Of a DNA stretch of 46,125 nucleotides, positions 33,231 to 42,600 are shown in pieces. Source of the DNA: CAZEHO01 sp964511945. GTDB taxonomy: Bacteria > Actinomycetota > Acidimicrobiia > Spongiisociales > UBA11373. Both the position numbers and the translations under genes were made by a program. The first letter of the stretch is position 1, and every line of letters begins with the position of its first letter. The stretch is from positions 1 to 46,125 of the forward strand of contig CAZEHO010000023.1 of assembly GCA_964511945.1 (NCBI GenBank), written 5' to 3'. The notes below the pieces were generated by a model. It was given only the letters and a program-made list of their open reading frames with translations, had not been told where the DNA came from and ran no database searches.

Positions 33231-34424
33231 ATGCCAGAGCCGACGTCCACTGCTGTGATCGGAATCGGCACGCTGCTGACCGGTGATCTCGGTCGGCCTC
33301 GTTCCGACGCCGACTCGCTGCTGATCGAGAACGGACGGATCACAGCGATCGGTGATATTGATCCTCGGGATGCCGATCGTGTCATTGATGCGCAAGGTGC
33401 CACGGTGGGTCCGGGTCTTATCGACTCGCACTGCCATGTCGTCCTGGGCGATTACACGCCACGCCAGAACACGGTCGGGTTCCTGTCGTCCTACGTTCAC
33501 GGTGGCATCTGCCAGGTCATCTCCGCCGGTGAGATCCACACCCCGGGGAGACCTCGAAACCGCGACGGGGGCAAAGCCTTGGCGGTGGCGTCACGGCATT
33601 GGTGGGCCAACTACCGACCCAACGGCATGAAGGTGCACGGCGGGTCGGTCGTCATCGAACCGGTGCTCACGGCGGAGGACTTCACCGAGATCGCCTCCCA
33701 AGGTGTCTGGCTGGCGAAGTTCGGGTTCGGCAACTACCAGGACCCGGCCGACGGGTTGCCGCAGGTCCGAGCCGCCCAAGACGCGGGAATCAAGGTGATG
33801 TGCCACTCCGGCGGCGCCTCGATCCCCGGTTCGAAGCCAATCACCGTCGAGCACCTGCTGCTGCTGCGCCCCGACATCTGCGGCCACATCAATGGAGGAC
33901 CGACCTCCCTCGACGACAACGACGTTCTGGGTCTGGTCCACGACACCGACCTGGTCCTGCAACTGGTGCAAGCCGGGAATCTCCGCAGCGCCATCGCCAT
34001 CGCCCAGGCGGTGCTCGAAGCGGGGATGGAGCATCGGGTCATCATCGGGTCCGACACCCCGACCGGTACCGGAGTGATGCCCCTGTCGATTCTCAAGACC
34101 ATCGCCGAGCTGGCATCACTCGCCGGCGTCCCACCGGAGCTGGCGTGGGCCTGGGCCTCGGGGGTGAGCGCAGACATCTACGGCCTCGAGTCGGGCAAGG
34201 TCGCGGTAGGGCGACCCGCCGACCTCGTGATCTGCGACGCCCCGTGGGGGTCGATGGCCGACGATGCGGTCGGGGCGCTCACCCGCGGTGACATCCCGGG
34301 GATCAGCGCGGTGATCATCGATGGGGTGGTGCGAACGCTGCGAAGCCGCAATACCCCGGCGGCGACACGGCCGGTGCGGGTCACCCCGGAACTGCCCGAA
34401 CCGCCCGGCTCGGCACACGTGTGA
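33231..34424 (+). CDS. Enamidase-like amidohydrolase
   Basis: 397 aa. The metal site is complete: H67-x-H69 (IDSHCH), K163 (LAKFGFG), H192 (MCHSGG), H219 (CGHINGGPTSL) and D275 (IIGSDTPTGTG). The C-terminal run GTGVMPLSILKTIAELASLAG and the GDIPGISAVIIDG ... SRNTPAA pattern closely resemble Eubacterium barkeri enamidase, which opens 6-oxo-1,4,5,6-tetrahydronicotinate to 2-formylglutarate and ammonia. No nicotinate dehydrogenase or 6-hydroxynicotinate reductase is seen nearby, so the ring here may differ. It lies 38 bases after the isochorismatase-like gene in the same operon. Confidence 0.85.
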   Translation: MPEPTSTAVIGIGTLLTGDLGRPRSDADSLLIENGRITAIGDIDPRDADRVIDAQGATVGPGLIDSHCHVVLGDYTPRQNTVGFLSSYVHGGICQVISAGEIHTPGRPRNRDGGKALAVASRHWWANYRPNGMKVHGGSVVIEPVLTAEDFTEIASQGVWLAKFGFGNYQDPADGLPQVRAAQDAGIKVMCHSGGASIPGSKPITVEHLLLLRPDICGHINGGPTSLDDNDVLGLVHDTDLVLQLVQAGNLRSAIAIAQAVLEAGMEHRVIIGSDTPTGTGVMPLSILKTIAELASLAGVPPELAWAWASGVSADIYGLESGKVAVGRPADLVICDAPWGSMADDAVGALTRGDIPGISAVIIDGVVRTLRSRNTPAATRPVRVTPELPEPPGSAHV

Positions 34425-34442
34425 GTCATCGAAGGAGCTGTG

Positions 34443-35051
34443 ATGAGCGACCACATCGAGGAAGTCCTGGTCCCCACCAAAGAAGGCCGCGGGATCTACG
34501 TCGAGGAGGGCCAACTCCTCGACATCGTTGATGTCGAGGGCCACCAGGTCGGCGACATCGTTGCCTGGTTCCGCAACGACCCTTCGGAGTACATGTCGCC
34601 GACACACACGGTTTCGTGCAACGCATCGATCGATCTTGGGGAGGGCTCGGAGGTCTTCTCGAATCGGCGCAATCCCGTGTTCACGATCGTTCGCGATGAC
34701 GTCGCCAAACACGACATCATCGTTCCGTGCTGTGATCACGAGCGGTACCTGCGGGACTATGACCTCACCGATCATCCTCATTGCCTGGGCAACCTCGAGC
34801 AGGCCCGGGACCTGCTCGGTGAGCGGTACGAGATCCGTGGAGAGACCGCCTGGAACGTCTTCATGCACAACCGGGTCGAGCCCGACGGTGCGGTCGTGAC
34901 GGACCGGGCTGCCCATGGAGCGGGGGCCACGATCACGCTGCGAGCCCACGGCGATCTGGTCGTGCTGCTGTCGAGCTGTCCGCAGGATCTGACTCCATGC
35001 AACGATTTCAACCCAACGTCAATGCTGCTCCGCACCCGGACCCCGTCGTGA
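34443..35051 (+). CDS. DUF1989/urea carboxylase-associated family protein
   Basis: 202 aa from ATG 34443 with GAAGGAG five bases upstream; GTG at 34440 is too close to that site. It matches the DUF1989 family often encoded beside urea carboxylase or aminomethyltransferase-like genes: VDVEGHQVGDIVAWFRND, YMSPTHTVSCNASIDLGEGSEVFSNRRNPVF, ETAWNVFMHN and LRAHGDLVVLLSSCPQDLTPCN. A conserved Cys/His/Asp set suggests a metal-binding beta-rich enzyme. Proposed roles in the family involve nitrogenous small molecules. Its place after the enamidase and before the aldolase suggests handling of the opened ring or released C1-nitrogen unit. Confidence 0.85.
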   Translation: MSDHIEEVLVPTKEGRGIYVEEGQLLDIVDVEGHQVGDIVAWFRNDPSEYMSPTHTVSCNASIDLGEGSEVFSNRRNPVFTIVRDDVAKHDIIVPCCDHERYLRDYDLTDHPHCLGNLEQARDLLGERYEIRGETAWNVFMHNRVEPDGAVVTDRAAHGAGATITLRAHGDLVVLLSSCPQDLTPCNDFNPTSMLLRTRTPS

Positions 35052-35707
35052 GCACCGACCAAGCCGAGCAGGCTTTGCGGGAGTCGATCGCCGAGACCGC
35101 CCGCATGATGTCGCGGGCGGGTCTGGCCGAAGCGTTCGGGCACGTCTCGGCACGATCCGGCGAGGGCTTCCTGATCACCAGCACGCTGCCGTTCACCGAG
35201 GCGACGGCGGACGACGTCATCAGCGTCCCCAACCCACTCGCACCCCCAACGGGGGATCCACGAATCCCACTCGAAACCCCCATGCATGCCGCCCTCTACG
35301 TGTCGAGACCCGACATCTCCGCAATCTGCCGCGGTCACCCTCCTTCGGTAGTTGCGTGGGGCACCGGCACCGCTCCCCTGCCGCTGCTGCACGGCCTTGG
35401 CGGATTGGCCGGTGAGGTGGTAGCGGTGCATCCCGACACCACCCTGATCAGTTCCCCGGCCCAAGCCGAGGCAGTTGCCGGGACCCTGAGCGACGACTCC
35501 GCCGTCATCCTCAGAGCCAACGGCTGCCTGGCAGTCGGAGCATCGCTGCTCGAAGCACTGACACGGCTCTACTACCTCGAGGAGCGGGCATCAGTCGCAT
35601 TACAGACACAGGGAATCCCCCCTGCCGTCGACTGGGAACCGCGACTTCGTGACACCGCAATCGAGCTGAAGCGAGCCAAGGCCTGGGTGGCAGCCACCTT
35701 CGGCTGA
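35048..35707 (+). CDS. Class II aldolase/adducin-family protein
   Basis: 219 aa from GTG 35048, which overlaps the preceding stop by four bases (GTGA); an upstream in-frame ATG at 34997 would add 17 residues. It has the fuculose-phosphate-aldolase-type core: AEAFGHVSARSGEGFLIT, then PMHAALYVSRPDISAICRGHPPSVVAW with the first metal His residues, then ILRANGCLAVGASLLEALTRLYYLEE. The third His of the usual metal triad (G-H-G) reads N-G-C here, so catalysis may deviate. These enzymes cleave or decarboxylate short sugar or hydroxy-oxo acids. It is last in the hydantoinase operon. Confidence 0.82.
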   Translation: MSTDQAEQALRESIAETARMMSRAGLAEAFGHVSARSGEGFLITSTLPFTEATADDVISVPNPLAPPTGDPRIPLETPMHAALYVSRPDISAICRGHPPSVVAWGTGTAPLPLLHGLGGLAGEVVAVHPDTTLISSPAQAEAVAGTLSDDSAVILRANGCLAVGASLLEALTRLYYLEERASVALQTQGIPPAVDWEPRLRDTAIELKRAKAWVAATFG

Positions 35708-35711
35708 CTAA

Positions 35712-35735
35712 TCTGTGTCTCATAACAGACACAGA
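35712..35735. promoter_or_regulatory. Putative GntR operator 4 (autoregulation)
   Basis: TCTGTGTCT (35712-35720) and AGACACAGA (35727-35735) are perfect 9-bp arms separated by CATAAC, 50 bases upstream of the gntR GTG. It is the longest of the related palindromes. Confidence 0.7.
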
Positions 35736-35784
35736 TGACAGCTCGTGTTGAGGGCAGGGTCAGCGAGCAGATAGGACAGCGAAC

Positions 35785-36684
35785 GTGAGCGCCGCCAAAC
35801 CAACGGTCGAAGAGGTCTACGCAGCGCTACTGGAACGTGTCGGAGCAGGGATCTTCGAGGTCGGGAGCAAGCTTCCGTCGTGTCGAGTCCTCGCTGATGA
35901 GCTCGGCTCGAATCCGAGCACAGTGAACCGGGCGATCCGGCGCATGGCCCGCCACGGACTGGTTCGGTCCCAGCCCCGGGTCGGCACATTCCTGATCGAC
36001 GCAGGAGCAGAACCCGAACTCGGCCGCGAGGAGGTCGAACGGGCGGTGCGTTCAGCCGTTATCGCGGCGCGTCGCGCCGGCCTTGACACCGAAGCGACAC
36101 GTGAGCTGTTCGAGTCGGCGCTCGCAGTCGGGCGGCGACGCGCACCCGTCGTTGCGTTCGTTGAATGCAACCCCCGGGACCTCGAACGGATGACGGCGCT
36201 GGTGGAAAACACGACCGGGATCTCGCTGAGCCCGATGCTGCTCGACGACCTCGATTCGGGCTGGGAAGACGAGATCGATGTCGTTGCCGCACCGGTGTTC
36301 CATCTGGCAGATCTCGTGGCCGTCTCCCACGATCTGGACCGGGTCGTCGACCTCAACTTCGTTCCATCCGCAGGCGTGCTGCGAGAGCTGTCCACGCTCG
36401 GAGACTCGACGGTGATCGCAGTGGTGGCGCCAACCGATCGAGGCGTGGAACGGATGAGGGCATTGGCCCGCCAGTACCACGGAGGCAACATCGTTGCCCC
36501 GGACTTCGGAGCCGACGAGCCCTTCGAGGGTGTCGATGTTGCGATCCACCCCGCCGCGATGGAACTCGACCCCGCCGACCTGCTAGGGGTGGAGAAGGTC
36601 ATCGTCATCGACTGGGAACTGGATCCGAGGTCGGCGTCAACGTTCGCCGATCGTGTCGCCGCCGTGGCAGGCTCCGCACGCTGA
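35785..36684 (+). CDS. GntR-family transcriptional regulator with a large effector domain
   Basis: 299 aa, GTG start with GGACAG nearby. The N-terminal wHTH (TVEEVYAALLERVGAGIFEVGSKLPSCRVLADELGSNPSTVNRAIRRMARHGLV in pieces) is the GntR domain in YtrA-like arrangement. A linker helix then leads to a domain of about 190 residues beginning VVAFVECNPRDLERM that looks like a solute-binding-protein-like sensor rather than an FCD or UTRA domain. It ends the island next to the tRNA. Palindromes related to the one in its own promoter occur at 23725, 28449 and 30768, so it is the probable regulator of the demethylation and amidohydrolase genes. Confidence 0.88.
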   Translation: MSAAKPTVEEVYAALLERVGAGIFEVGSKLPSCRVLADELGSNPSTVNRAIRRMARHGLVRSQPRVGTFLIDAGAEPELGREEVERAVRSAVIAARRAGLDTEATRELFESALAVGRRRAPVVAFVECNPRDLERMTALVENTTGISLSPMLLDDLDSGWEDEIDVVAAPVFHLADLVAVSHDLDRVVDLNFVPSAGVLRELSTLGDSTVIAVVAPTDRGVERMRALARQYHGGNIVAPDFGADEPFEGVDVAIHPAAMELDPADLLGVEKVIVIDWELDPRSASTFADRVAAVAGSAR

Positions 36685-36754
36685 GCCGACGCCGGCGGCC
36701 GGGGGTTTTTGATCCGTGTTTGACACGACCGGTACCACCTACCCCAAGCATGAC

Positions 36755-36781
36755 AAAAACCCCTGCTGACCAGGGGTTTTT
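36755..36781. terminator. Bidirectional terminator between gntR and tRNA-fMet
   Basis: AAAAACCCCTG (36755-36765) and CAGGGGTTTTT (36771-36781) form a perfect 11-bp stem with A and T runs on either side, a textbook bidirectional terminator. It differs from the terminators at repeats A and B, so this flank probably came with the island. Confidence 0.85.
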
Positions 36782-36782
36782 G

Positions 36783-36860
<78 letters not shown>

Positions 36861-36875
36861 TCGATTGTGGGCGGC

Positions 36876-36904
36876 ATTCTACCGCGGGCCGATCACCCAC
36901 AGAA
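36876..36904 (-). promoter_or_regulatory. Candidate tRNA-fMet promoter
   Basis: On the minus strand, TAGAAT (36876-36881) is a good -10 box about 15 bases before the tRNA 5' end, with a weak -35 TTCTGT (36899-36904) 17 bp upstream. It lies outside the duplicated sequence, on the chromosomal side. Confidence 0.45.
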
Positions 36905-36912
36905 GGGCGCCT

Positions 36913-38178
36913 CTAGAACGGGTCGCACACCAGCCAGTTACCGGCGCCGATCTCGCTCACCACGCCGTTCGCGATCCGCATCATGAACGGCTCGAGGCGG
37001 CCCTGGCTCAGCTCCTCGTACCCGCCGAACTGGAACCCCGCTGCGACCGCATCCTCCTCAGGAGTCCACAGACCGATCCCCTGGGCCGTCGACAGCGAGG
37101 GAACCAGCGGCGCCGGCGGCTCGTCGAAGCTCAGCACACCGATCCGCCATCCGCTCCATCGGGGGTCGACCTCATCGAAGAAGAACAGCTCGAGATTCAT
37201 CTCCCAGTTGGAGATGGCCGCCGGGAAGATCCACTCCCAGGTCACGATGCGAGCCGTGTCGGCGCAGTGCGGCTCCTCGCGGGTCACCCAACCGGTGTCC
37301 TCCGGTGGATCGATCGGGATCCCCAGTTCATCGAGCGCAGCCTGAACGGCAGCGATCGCCGCTTCAGGAGTTGCTCCGAAGTCGACCACGTTGAACCCAT
37401 TCCCCATCAGCAGGAACTGGTCTGGCTCCGGTGCCGTCGTGGTGGTGGTCTCCACCGGCAGCGCCGGCACGGTGATCGCCAGCGAGAAGCTCGCCGCCTG
37501 CTCGGCAGCTACCCGGATCACATAGACCTGCGACACAGTGATCTCGACGTCGACCTCCCGCCAGCCGTCTGCCCGCTTCAGTACTCCACCGTCGGTGCCC
37601 TGGATCGAGACGAGCACATCCCCCTCGACGGTCACCATCAGCCGCTGACCCACGAGCACCCGGATGTGGAACACCTCGTCATCTCCGGGCGCGGCGTTGC
37701 CGGCAACGGTCGCTTCGGTGGCCCCGGCGGCGAACACGATGTCGCGCGCCAAGCTGCACCGCCGGCTCAGTTCGGCGAAGGTCGCTTCACTGGGCTCGCC
37801 CGTCGGTTCCTTCCCCTCGGCTTCCTGCGCCTTCTCTACTGATCCCGCAGTCGCGTCCCCAAACACCCCGTCGATGTCGATCGGGCCGAATCCGGCGCAG
37901 TCGAGATAGACCTGCAGCGCCCGCACGAACGCGCCGCGCTCCTCTCTCATGATGAAGGCCGGCCCCGCCGGCGCCGACCCCGCCTCCGACGTGGTGGTCT
38001 CCTCTGCCGCCGGTTCGGTGGTGGCCGGAGCAATGGTGGTTGTCGCCACCGTGTGCGTCGCACCCGCCGTCGTCGTTGCAGCCGTATCGTCAGTCGCGGT
38101 CGTGTCAGGAGTGCCGTCATCCCCGCACCCACCGGCCACCACGATCAGCGCCATAAGGAGCAAACTCGCCCGCCGCAT
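36913..38178 (-). CDS. Lipoprotein with a peptidoglycan-binding-like domain
   Basis: 421 aa. Lipoprotein signal with Cys18 (LIVVAGGC). A Thr/Ala-rich tether follows to about residue 75, then a PG_binding_1-like segment (VRALQVYLDCAGFGPIDIDGVFG, then AVEKAQ-like helices). A beta-rich central part and a C-terminal region with Trp/Cys and the ending NGVVSEIGAGNWLVCDPF complete it. It is probably anchored outside the membrane and associated with the cell wall. The C-terminal half is not recognised. It is the first chromosomal gene beyond the island, transcribed toward the tRNA. Confidence 0.7.
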   Translation of the reverse strand: MRRASLLLMALIVVAGGCGDDGTPDTTATDDTAATTTAGATHTVATTTIAPATTEPAAEETTTSEAGSAPAGPAFIMREERGAFVRALQVYLDCAGFGPIDIDGVFGDATAGSVEKAQEAEGKEPTGEPSEATFAELSRRCSLARDIVFAAGATEATVAGNAAPGDDEVFHIRVLVGQRLMVTVEGDVLVSIQGTDGGVLKRADGWREVDVEITVSQVYVIRVAAEQAASFSLAITVPALPVETTTTTAPEPDQFLLMGNGFNVVDFGATPEAAIAAVQAALDELGIPIDPPEDTGWVTREEPHCADTARIVTWEWIFPAAISNWEMNLELFFFDEVDPRWSGWRIGVLSFDEPPAPLVPSLSTAQGIGLWTPEEDAVAAGFQFGGYEELSQGRLEPFMMRIANGVVSEIGAGNWLVCDPF

Positions 38179-38387
38179 CTCCCACTCCTTCAGTCAGAAC
38201 ACAAGTCGCCGCTTGATCGTGCCGACCGGAGCCCTCCCTAACTAGAGCCATTCGGCAGTCAAATAGGCCCATCGCAGCGAGCAGAGAATTCGACCACTCT
38301 CTGTATCAGAAACCGCTTGACATCGGCATAAGAAGTGATGATGCTCCTTCTGTTGGCAGAGCTATCGGTGGGAGGGAGTTCATCCCC

Positions 38388-39605
38388 ATGCGTCGCAATC
38401 CTCGAATCCGCAACCGCGTCCTGATCGGCCTGGTCTTGGCCGCGATGGTCGCACTCTCGATCCCGGTGGTATTCGCCGGGGGCGCCGAAGGTGATCCGGT
38501 GTACGCACCCGAAGGTGTCCTTGAACTCAACCTCGGCAAGAGCGACTCGTTCACCTGGGACACGTACACCGACAGCATTCAAACCAGGCGGAACAACTGC
38601 GAGGTCTTCAACTACTCGCAGACCCTGGCCACGCTGACACCCTTCAACGGAACGATCGGTTTCGTGAAGGACGGCATCGGCGTCCGTGGCGCCGGTGACG
38701 GCGGCGGAGCAACCTGCGGTCAGATCAACTCGGCCAATGCAGAAGCTCTGTCGATCAGCCTGTCCGGCGTGCTCGGCGATGGTTACGTGATGGCTGCCGT
38801 CGATCTCGACCTCGAGTTCAAGCACGGCGGCGAAGCCCTCATCGAGTTCTTCCTCGGTGGAACGCTGGTCGACAGCGTCGTGTTCAATCCCGACGGACCC
38901 GCCGACGACGGTCCCGATTCGAGCGACGGTGACAACTACCGGTTCGCCCACGACTTCCTCGATGAGACCGGCGTCCCAACCGCAGTCTTTGACACCGTCA
39001 AGATCACGGCGCTGAGCGGCGAACTCTCCCTCGAGGGCGGCGCCGACGGCACCGAGCCCGGAACGCTCAACATCGCTTCGAACTCCAGCCAGTTCGGCAT
39101 CTACAAGGAGTACGACGGCGAACTCACCTGCGGCGAGATCGCCACGGACTTCGAAGCCGGGTATCAGGGCGACTTCAAGCTCGAGTCGATCTCGGAGGAT
39201 GGAACACCGGTCGACTGCGGCTCTAAGTACTACGACATCGAACCGGATCCGGCCAACAGCGACTTCCTGTTCGCACCGGCCGACGCCGACACCGGAGGCA
39301 CCGCGATCTTCAGCGGCGTGCTGACCGCCGACGCGCAGCCGATCACGGTCGATCCCCTGACCGGTCTCCAGGTCATCCTGCTCGAGTACGACCCGACGGG
39401 TGGAACAACCTTCCAGCCGATGTTCGCCTGTGAACAGCACCCCGGCGGCACACCGATCACCAGCCTCGCGGGAGTCCTGCCGGCAGGCGAGACGTACTGC
39501 TTCTTCGATGTGATCATCGACGTCTATTACGACGACAACGTGATGGTCGCCGACGAGGCCTGGTACGTGGTCGGCGAGGACGACCCGAACTTCTCGTTCA
39601 AGTAG
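38388..39605 (+). CDS. Secreted protein of unknown function
   Basis: 405 aa, ATG preceded by GGGAGG. Signal peptide RNRVLIGLVLAAMVALSIP, probable cleavage after VFA at about residue 30. The mature chain is acidic, Gly/Asp/Thr-rich and beta-structured with several Cys, and has an early SDSFTWDTYTD-like segment. It looks like a soluble or surface-layer extracellular protein; no family is recognised. Its last eight bases overlap the end of the convergent cyclase/ATPase gene, so transcription from both sides may collide. Confidence 0.65.
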   Translation: MRRNPRIRNRVLIGLVLAAMVALSIPVVFAGGAEGDPVYAPEGVLELNLGKSDSFTWDTYTDSIQTRRNNCEVFNYSQTLATLTPFNGTIGFVKDGIGVRGAGDGGGATCGQINSANAEALSISLSGVLGDGYVMAAVDLDLEFKHGGEALIEFFLGGTLVDSVVFNPDGPADDGPDSSDGDNYRFAHDFLDETGVPTAVFDTVKITALSGELSLEGGADGTEPGTLNIASNSSQFGIYKEYDGELTCGEIATDFEAGYQGDFKLESISEDGTPVDCGSKYYDIEPDPANSDFLFAPADADTGGTAIFSGVLTADAQPITVDPLTGLQVILLEYDPTGGTTFQPMFACEQHPGGTPITSLAGVLPAGETYCFFDVIIDVYYDDNVMVADEAWYVVGEDDPNFSFK

Positions 39606-42600
39606 ACCCAACCGATCCGGCGGGCTCGGTGACGATGCCGAGCCCGTCGAAGACCTGACGCATACGCTCTGCCATCGCAGGGTCGGGGTCCTTCACCCCG
39701 GCCCTGCGGCGCGTTACGAGGAGCAGCTCGATGACCAGCGCTTCCTCCAGTGCGTCACCCCCGTCGGCTGCAGCCTGAAGCGCTACCTCCAAGACACCAA
39801 GAGCACCATCACCGTCGCCGAGCGCGCTCAGAGCGCTCCCCCGGACACGCCGCCCGGCGGCAGACTCGCCGAGGTCGGCCCCATCGAGGACCTCCAGCGC
39901 ATCCTCGGGGTCCCCGGCGTCGACCAGCGCCGCCGCCCAGCTCGTGGCGGCCTCGAGTGCCGTATCGGTGTCCCCCGCTTCGCGAGCTTCTCGAGCAAGC
40001 CGCTCGAGGATCGCTACGGCCTCGTCGTGGCGGCCGAGTCCGGCGTAGGCCCGGGCAACCTGCAGATCGACGAACGAGAAGTAGGCCACGACATTGGCGG
40101 CTCGCAGAGCTCGCGACGCCTCGTCGGCCAGTTCGGCGGCCTCATCGAAGCGGCGCTGGCCGATCAGGACTTCCGCCGTGTTCGCCTGAATGTTCGCCGC
40201 ATCGACGTCGTTGCCGGCGCGGCGGGCGGCCTCCATGCTGCGGCGATACCACGACACCGCGTCGTCCCACTTCCCTTCCAGGTATGCGAAGCCGCCCAGG
40301 TTGTTCATCACGTCGGAGGCTCGCTCCACGAACCCGAGCCGCTCGAAGATCTCCAGCGCCTCCTCGCTGTGCCGGGGGGCATCGGTTTGTCCGAGCATGA
40401 AGTTCGCCCAGTCCAGAACCATGTAGGCCCGGGCGAGCGCCTCTTCCTCATCCACCTTCCGGGCGGTCTCGGCTGCAGCCGTCGCCGCCGCGTGGGCGGA
40501 CACCGGGTCCCCGTGAGCGATATGGATGCGGGAAGCGAACGAGTCGAGGCGAGCCCGTGCCGCCAGCGCGTCCTCCCCGCCGGATTCCCCGAGTGCCCGC
40601 TGGCCGACGGTGATGTTGCGCTTGGCGTGTCCAAACTCGCCTGCATACATCCAGGTCCGGGCCCGCTGCAGATGGAGGTCGGCCACAGCCACCGGGTTTG
40701 ATCGATCAGTCGCCAGGGCTCGTCCGTAGGCATCACGGGCTGCCTCGAACCGGCCGGCATTCTCCTCCACCTCGCCGAGCTGTGTCCACAACTCGGCAAC
40801 AGCAGGCGGATCGACATCGAGCGATCGCACCACGCCGAGCGCACGGTGGTAGTGGGCCGCCGACTCGCTGTTGGCGTACGCCGCCTTGGCCTTGTCGCCG
40901 GCGATGCGGGCAAAGGTCCAGGCCTTTTCGGCCGCGCCGGACAGGGAGTAGTGAATCGACAGGAACTCCGCGACGGACTCGGTGTCCTCCCCCGCCAGGT
41001 GCTCGATGGCAAGCCCGGCACGCTCGTGCAGTTCCCGGCGCCGCCGATACGACAGCGCCTCATACGCCACATCCCGCACGACCGCATGGCGGAACCGGCG
41101 TCTCCCCACACCTTCGGCCTCGAGGAACCGGCCGAGCTCGCGCCTGGTTGCCGAATCGAGCTTGATGCCGTCGCCTGCCAGCAATTCGTTGAACACGGCT
41201 GCACGGAAACTCCGGCCCAGCACCGAACCCACCCGAAGCAAGCGCCGGGTCAGAGGCGGCAGAGCGTCGATCTCCGCCCCCACCACGGCATCGAGCGACT
41301 CCGGCAGGGCCGCCACCGAACCGGTCTGGCCAACCAGCCGCAGCATCTCAGTCAGGAACAGTGGATTGCCACCGGAACGCTCGACCAGCGCCTCGAGTTC
41401 ATGGGTTCGCAGCGGCGCGGCGCGGGTTGCGACCACCGCCAGGGTCCGGGCGTCGGCATCGTCCAGGGGCGGCAGTGGCAGCTCGGCACCGAGCGGATCC
41501 CCGAGGTGACCTTCCCCGGGCCGCCGGGTGCTGATGATCAGCCAGGGACGGTCCGCAACAGCAAGACGCCGGGTAATCGTCGCCGACGCCTCATCGATCC
41601 AGTGGCAATCTTCGATCACGATCACCATCGGGCCCGGCGGAATCGCGGCAAGGATCGACTCGACCGCCTCGGCAACCCGCTCGGTGCGGAACTTCGGCTC
41701 GATTGCAGCCGTGTCCGGGGTGTCCGGCACATCGATGTGCATCGCATCGCCGAGCAGCGGGAGAACGGCCGTCAACTCCGGGGCGATCGCGACAACGGCC
41801 TCCGCCAGTTGCGCGGCCATCTCTTGCCGACCACCACGCTCGATGCCGAGCAGGTCGCGCAGCGGGTCGCGGAACGCCCAGAAGGGGTTGCCGGCACCGT
41901 ACGGCTCGGCCCGCACCACGAAGGCACCCACACCCTCGCCCACACTTCCCAGCGCTTCGTCGACCAACCGGCTCTTCCCGATGCCGTTGGGGCCCGAGAT
42001 CGTGAACACCGCACTCGAACCAGAACCCAGCTGTTCTACCGCTTCGCCGATCCGGGTCAACTCGGCGGTTCGCCCGACGAACGGAAGGTCGTGGGTTCCC
42101 ACCGACCGTCGAATTCCCGACTCATCGCCGAGCTCGAAGGCGCGCACCGGCTCCGACTTCCCCTTCACCATGAAGGGCGGCACTTCGGAGGTGTCGAAGA
42201 GGGTCCGCGATCGATCGATGACCGATGGGGCGGCGTAAATCGACCCCTCGGGGGCGGCAGCCATCAGGCGGGCGGCCAGGTTCACCGTGTCCCCCATCAC
42301 CGTGTAGGTGCTGCGGAACTCGGTGCCGATCTCACCCGAGAACACGTGGCCGCGGTTGACCCCGACTTTGATGGGGAGAGCGCGGCCGGCGTCGGCGATC
42401 GCCCGCAAGGTCCGGAGCATCCGGCCCTCATCGTCCTCCTGAGAGGCGGGAACACCCGTTGCCAGAATCACCTTGCCGCCACCGGTGTCCACGTCGGTCG
42501 CCAGGAACGTGACATCCTCGGCGTCCGCCGCCTCCTGAATCGAGGTGATCAATTCATCGAGCGCCGCTGCGACCGCATCGGGCCCCTCGAACTCTGCCAG

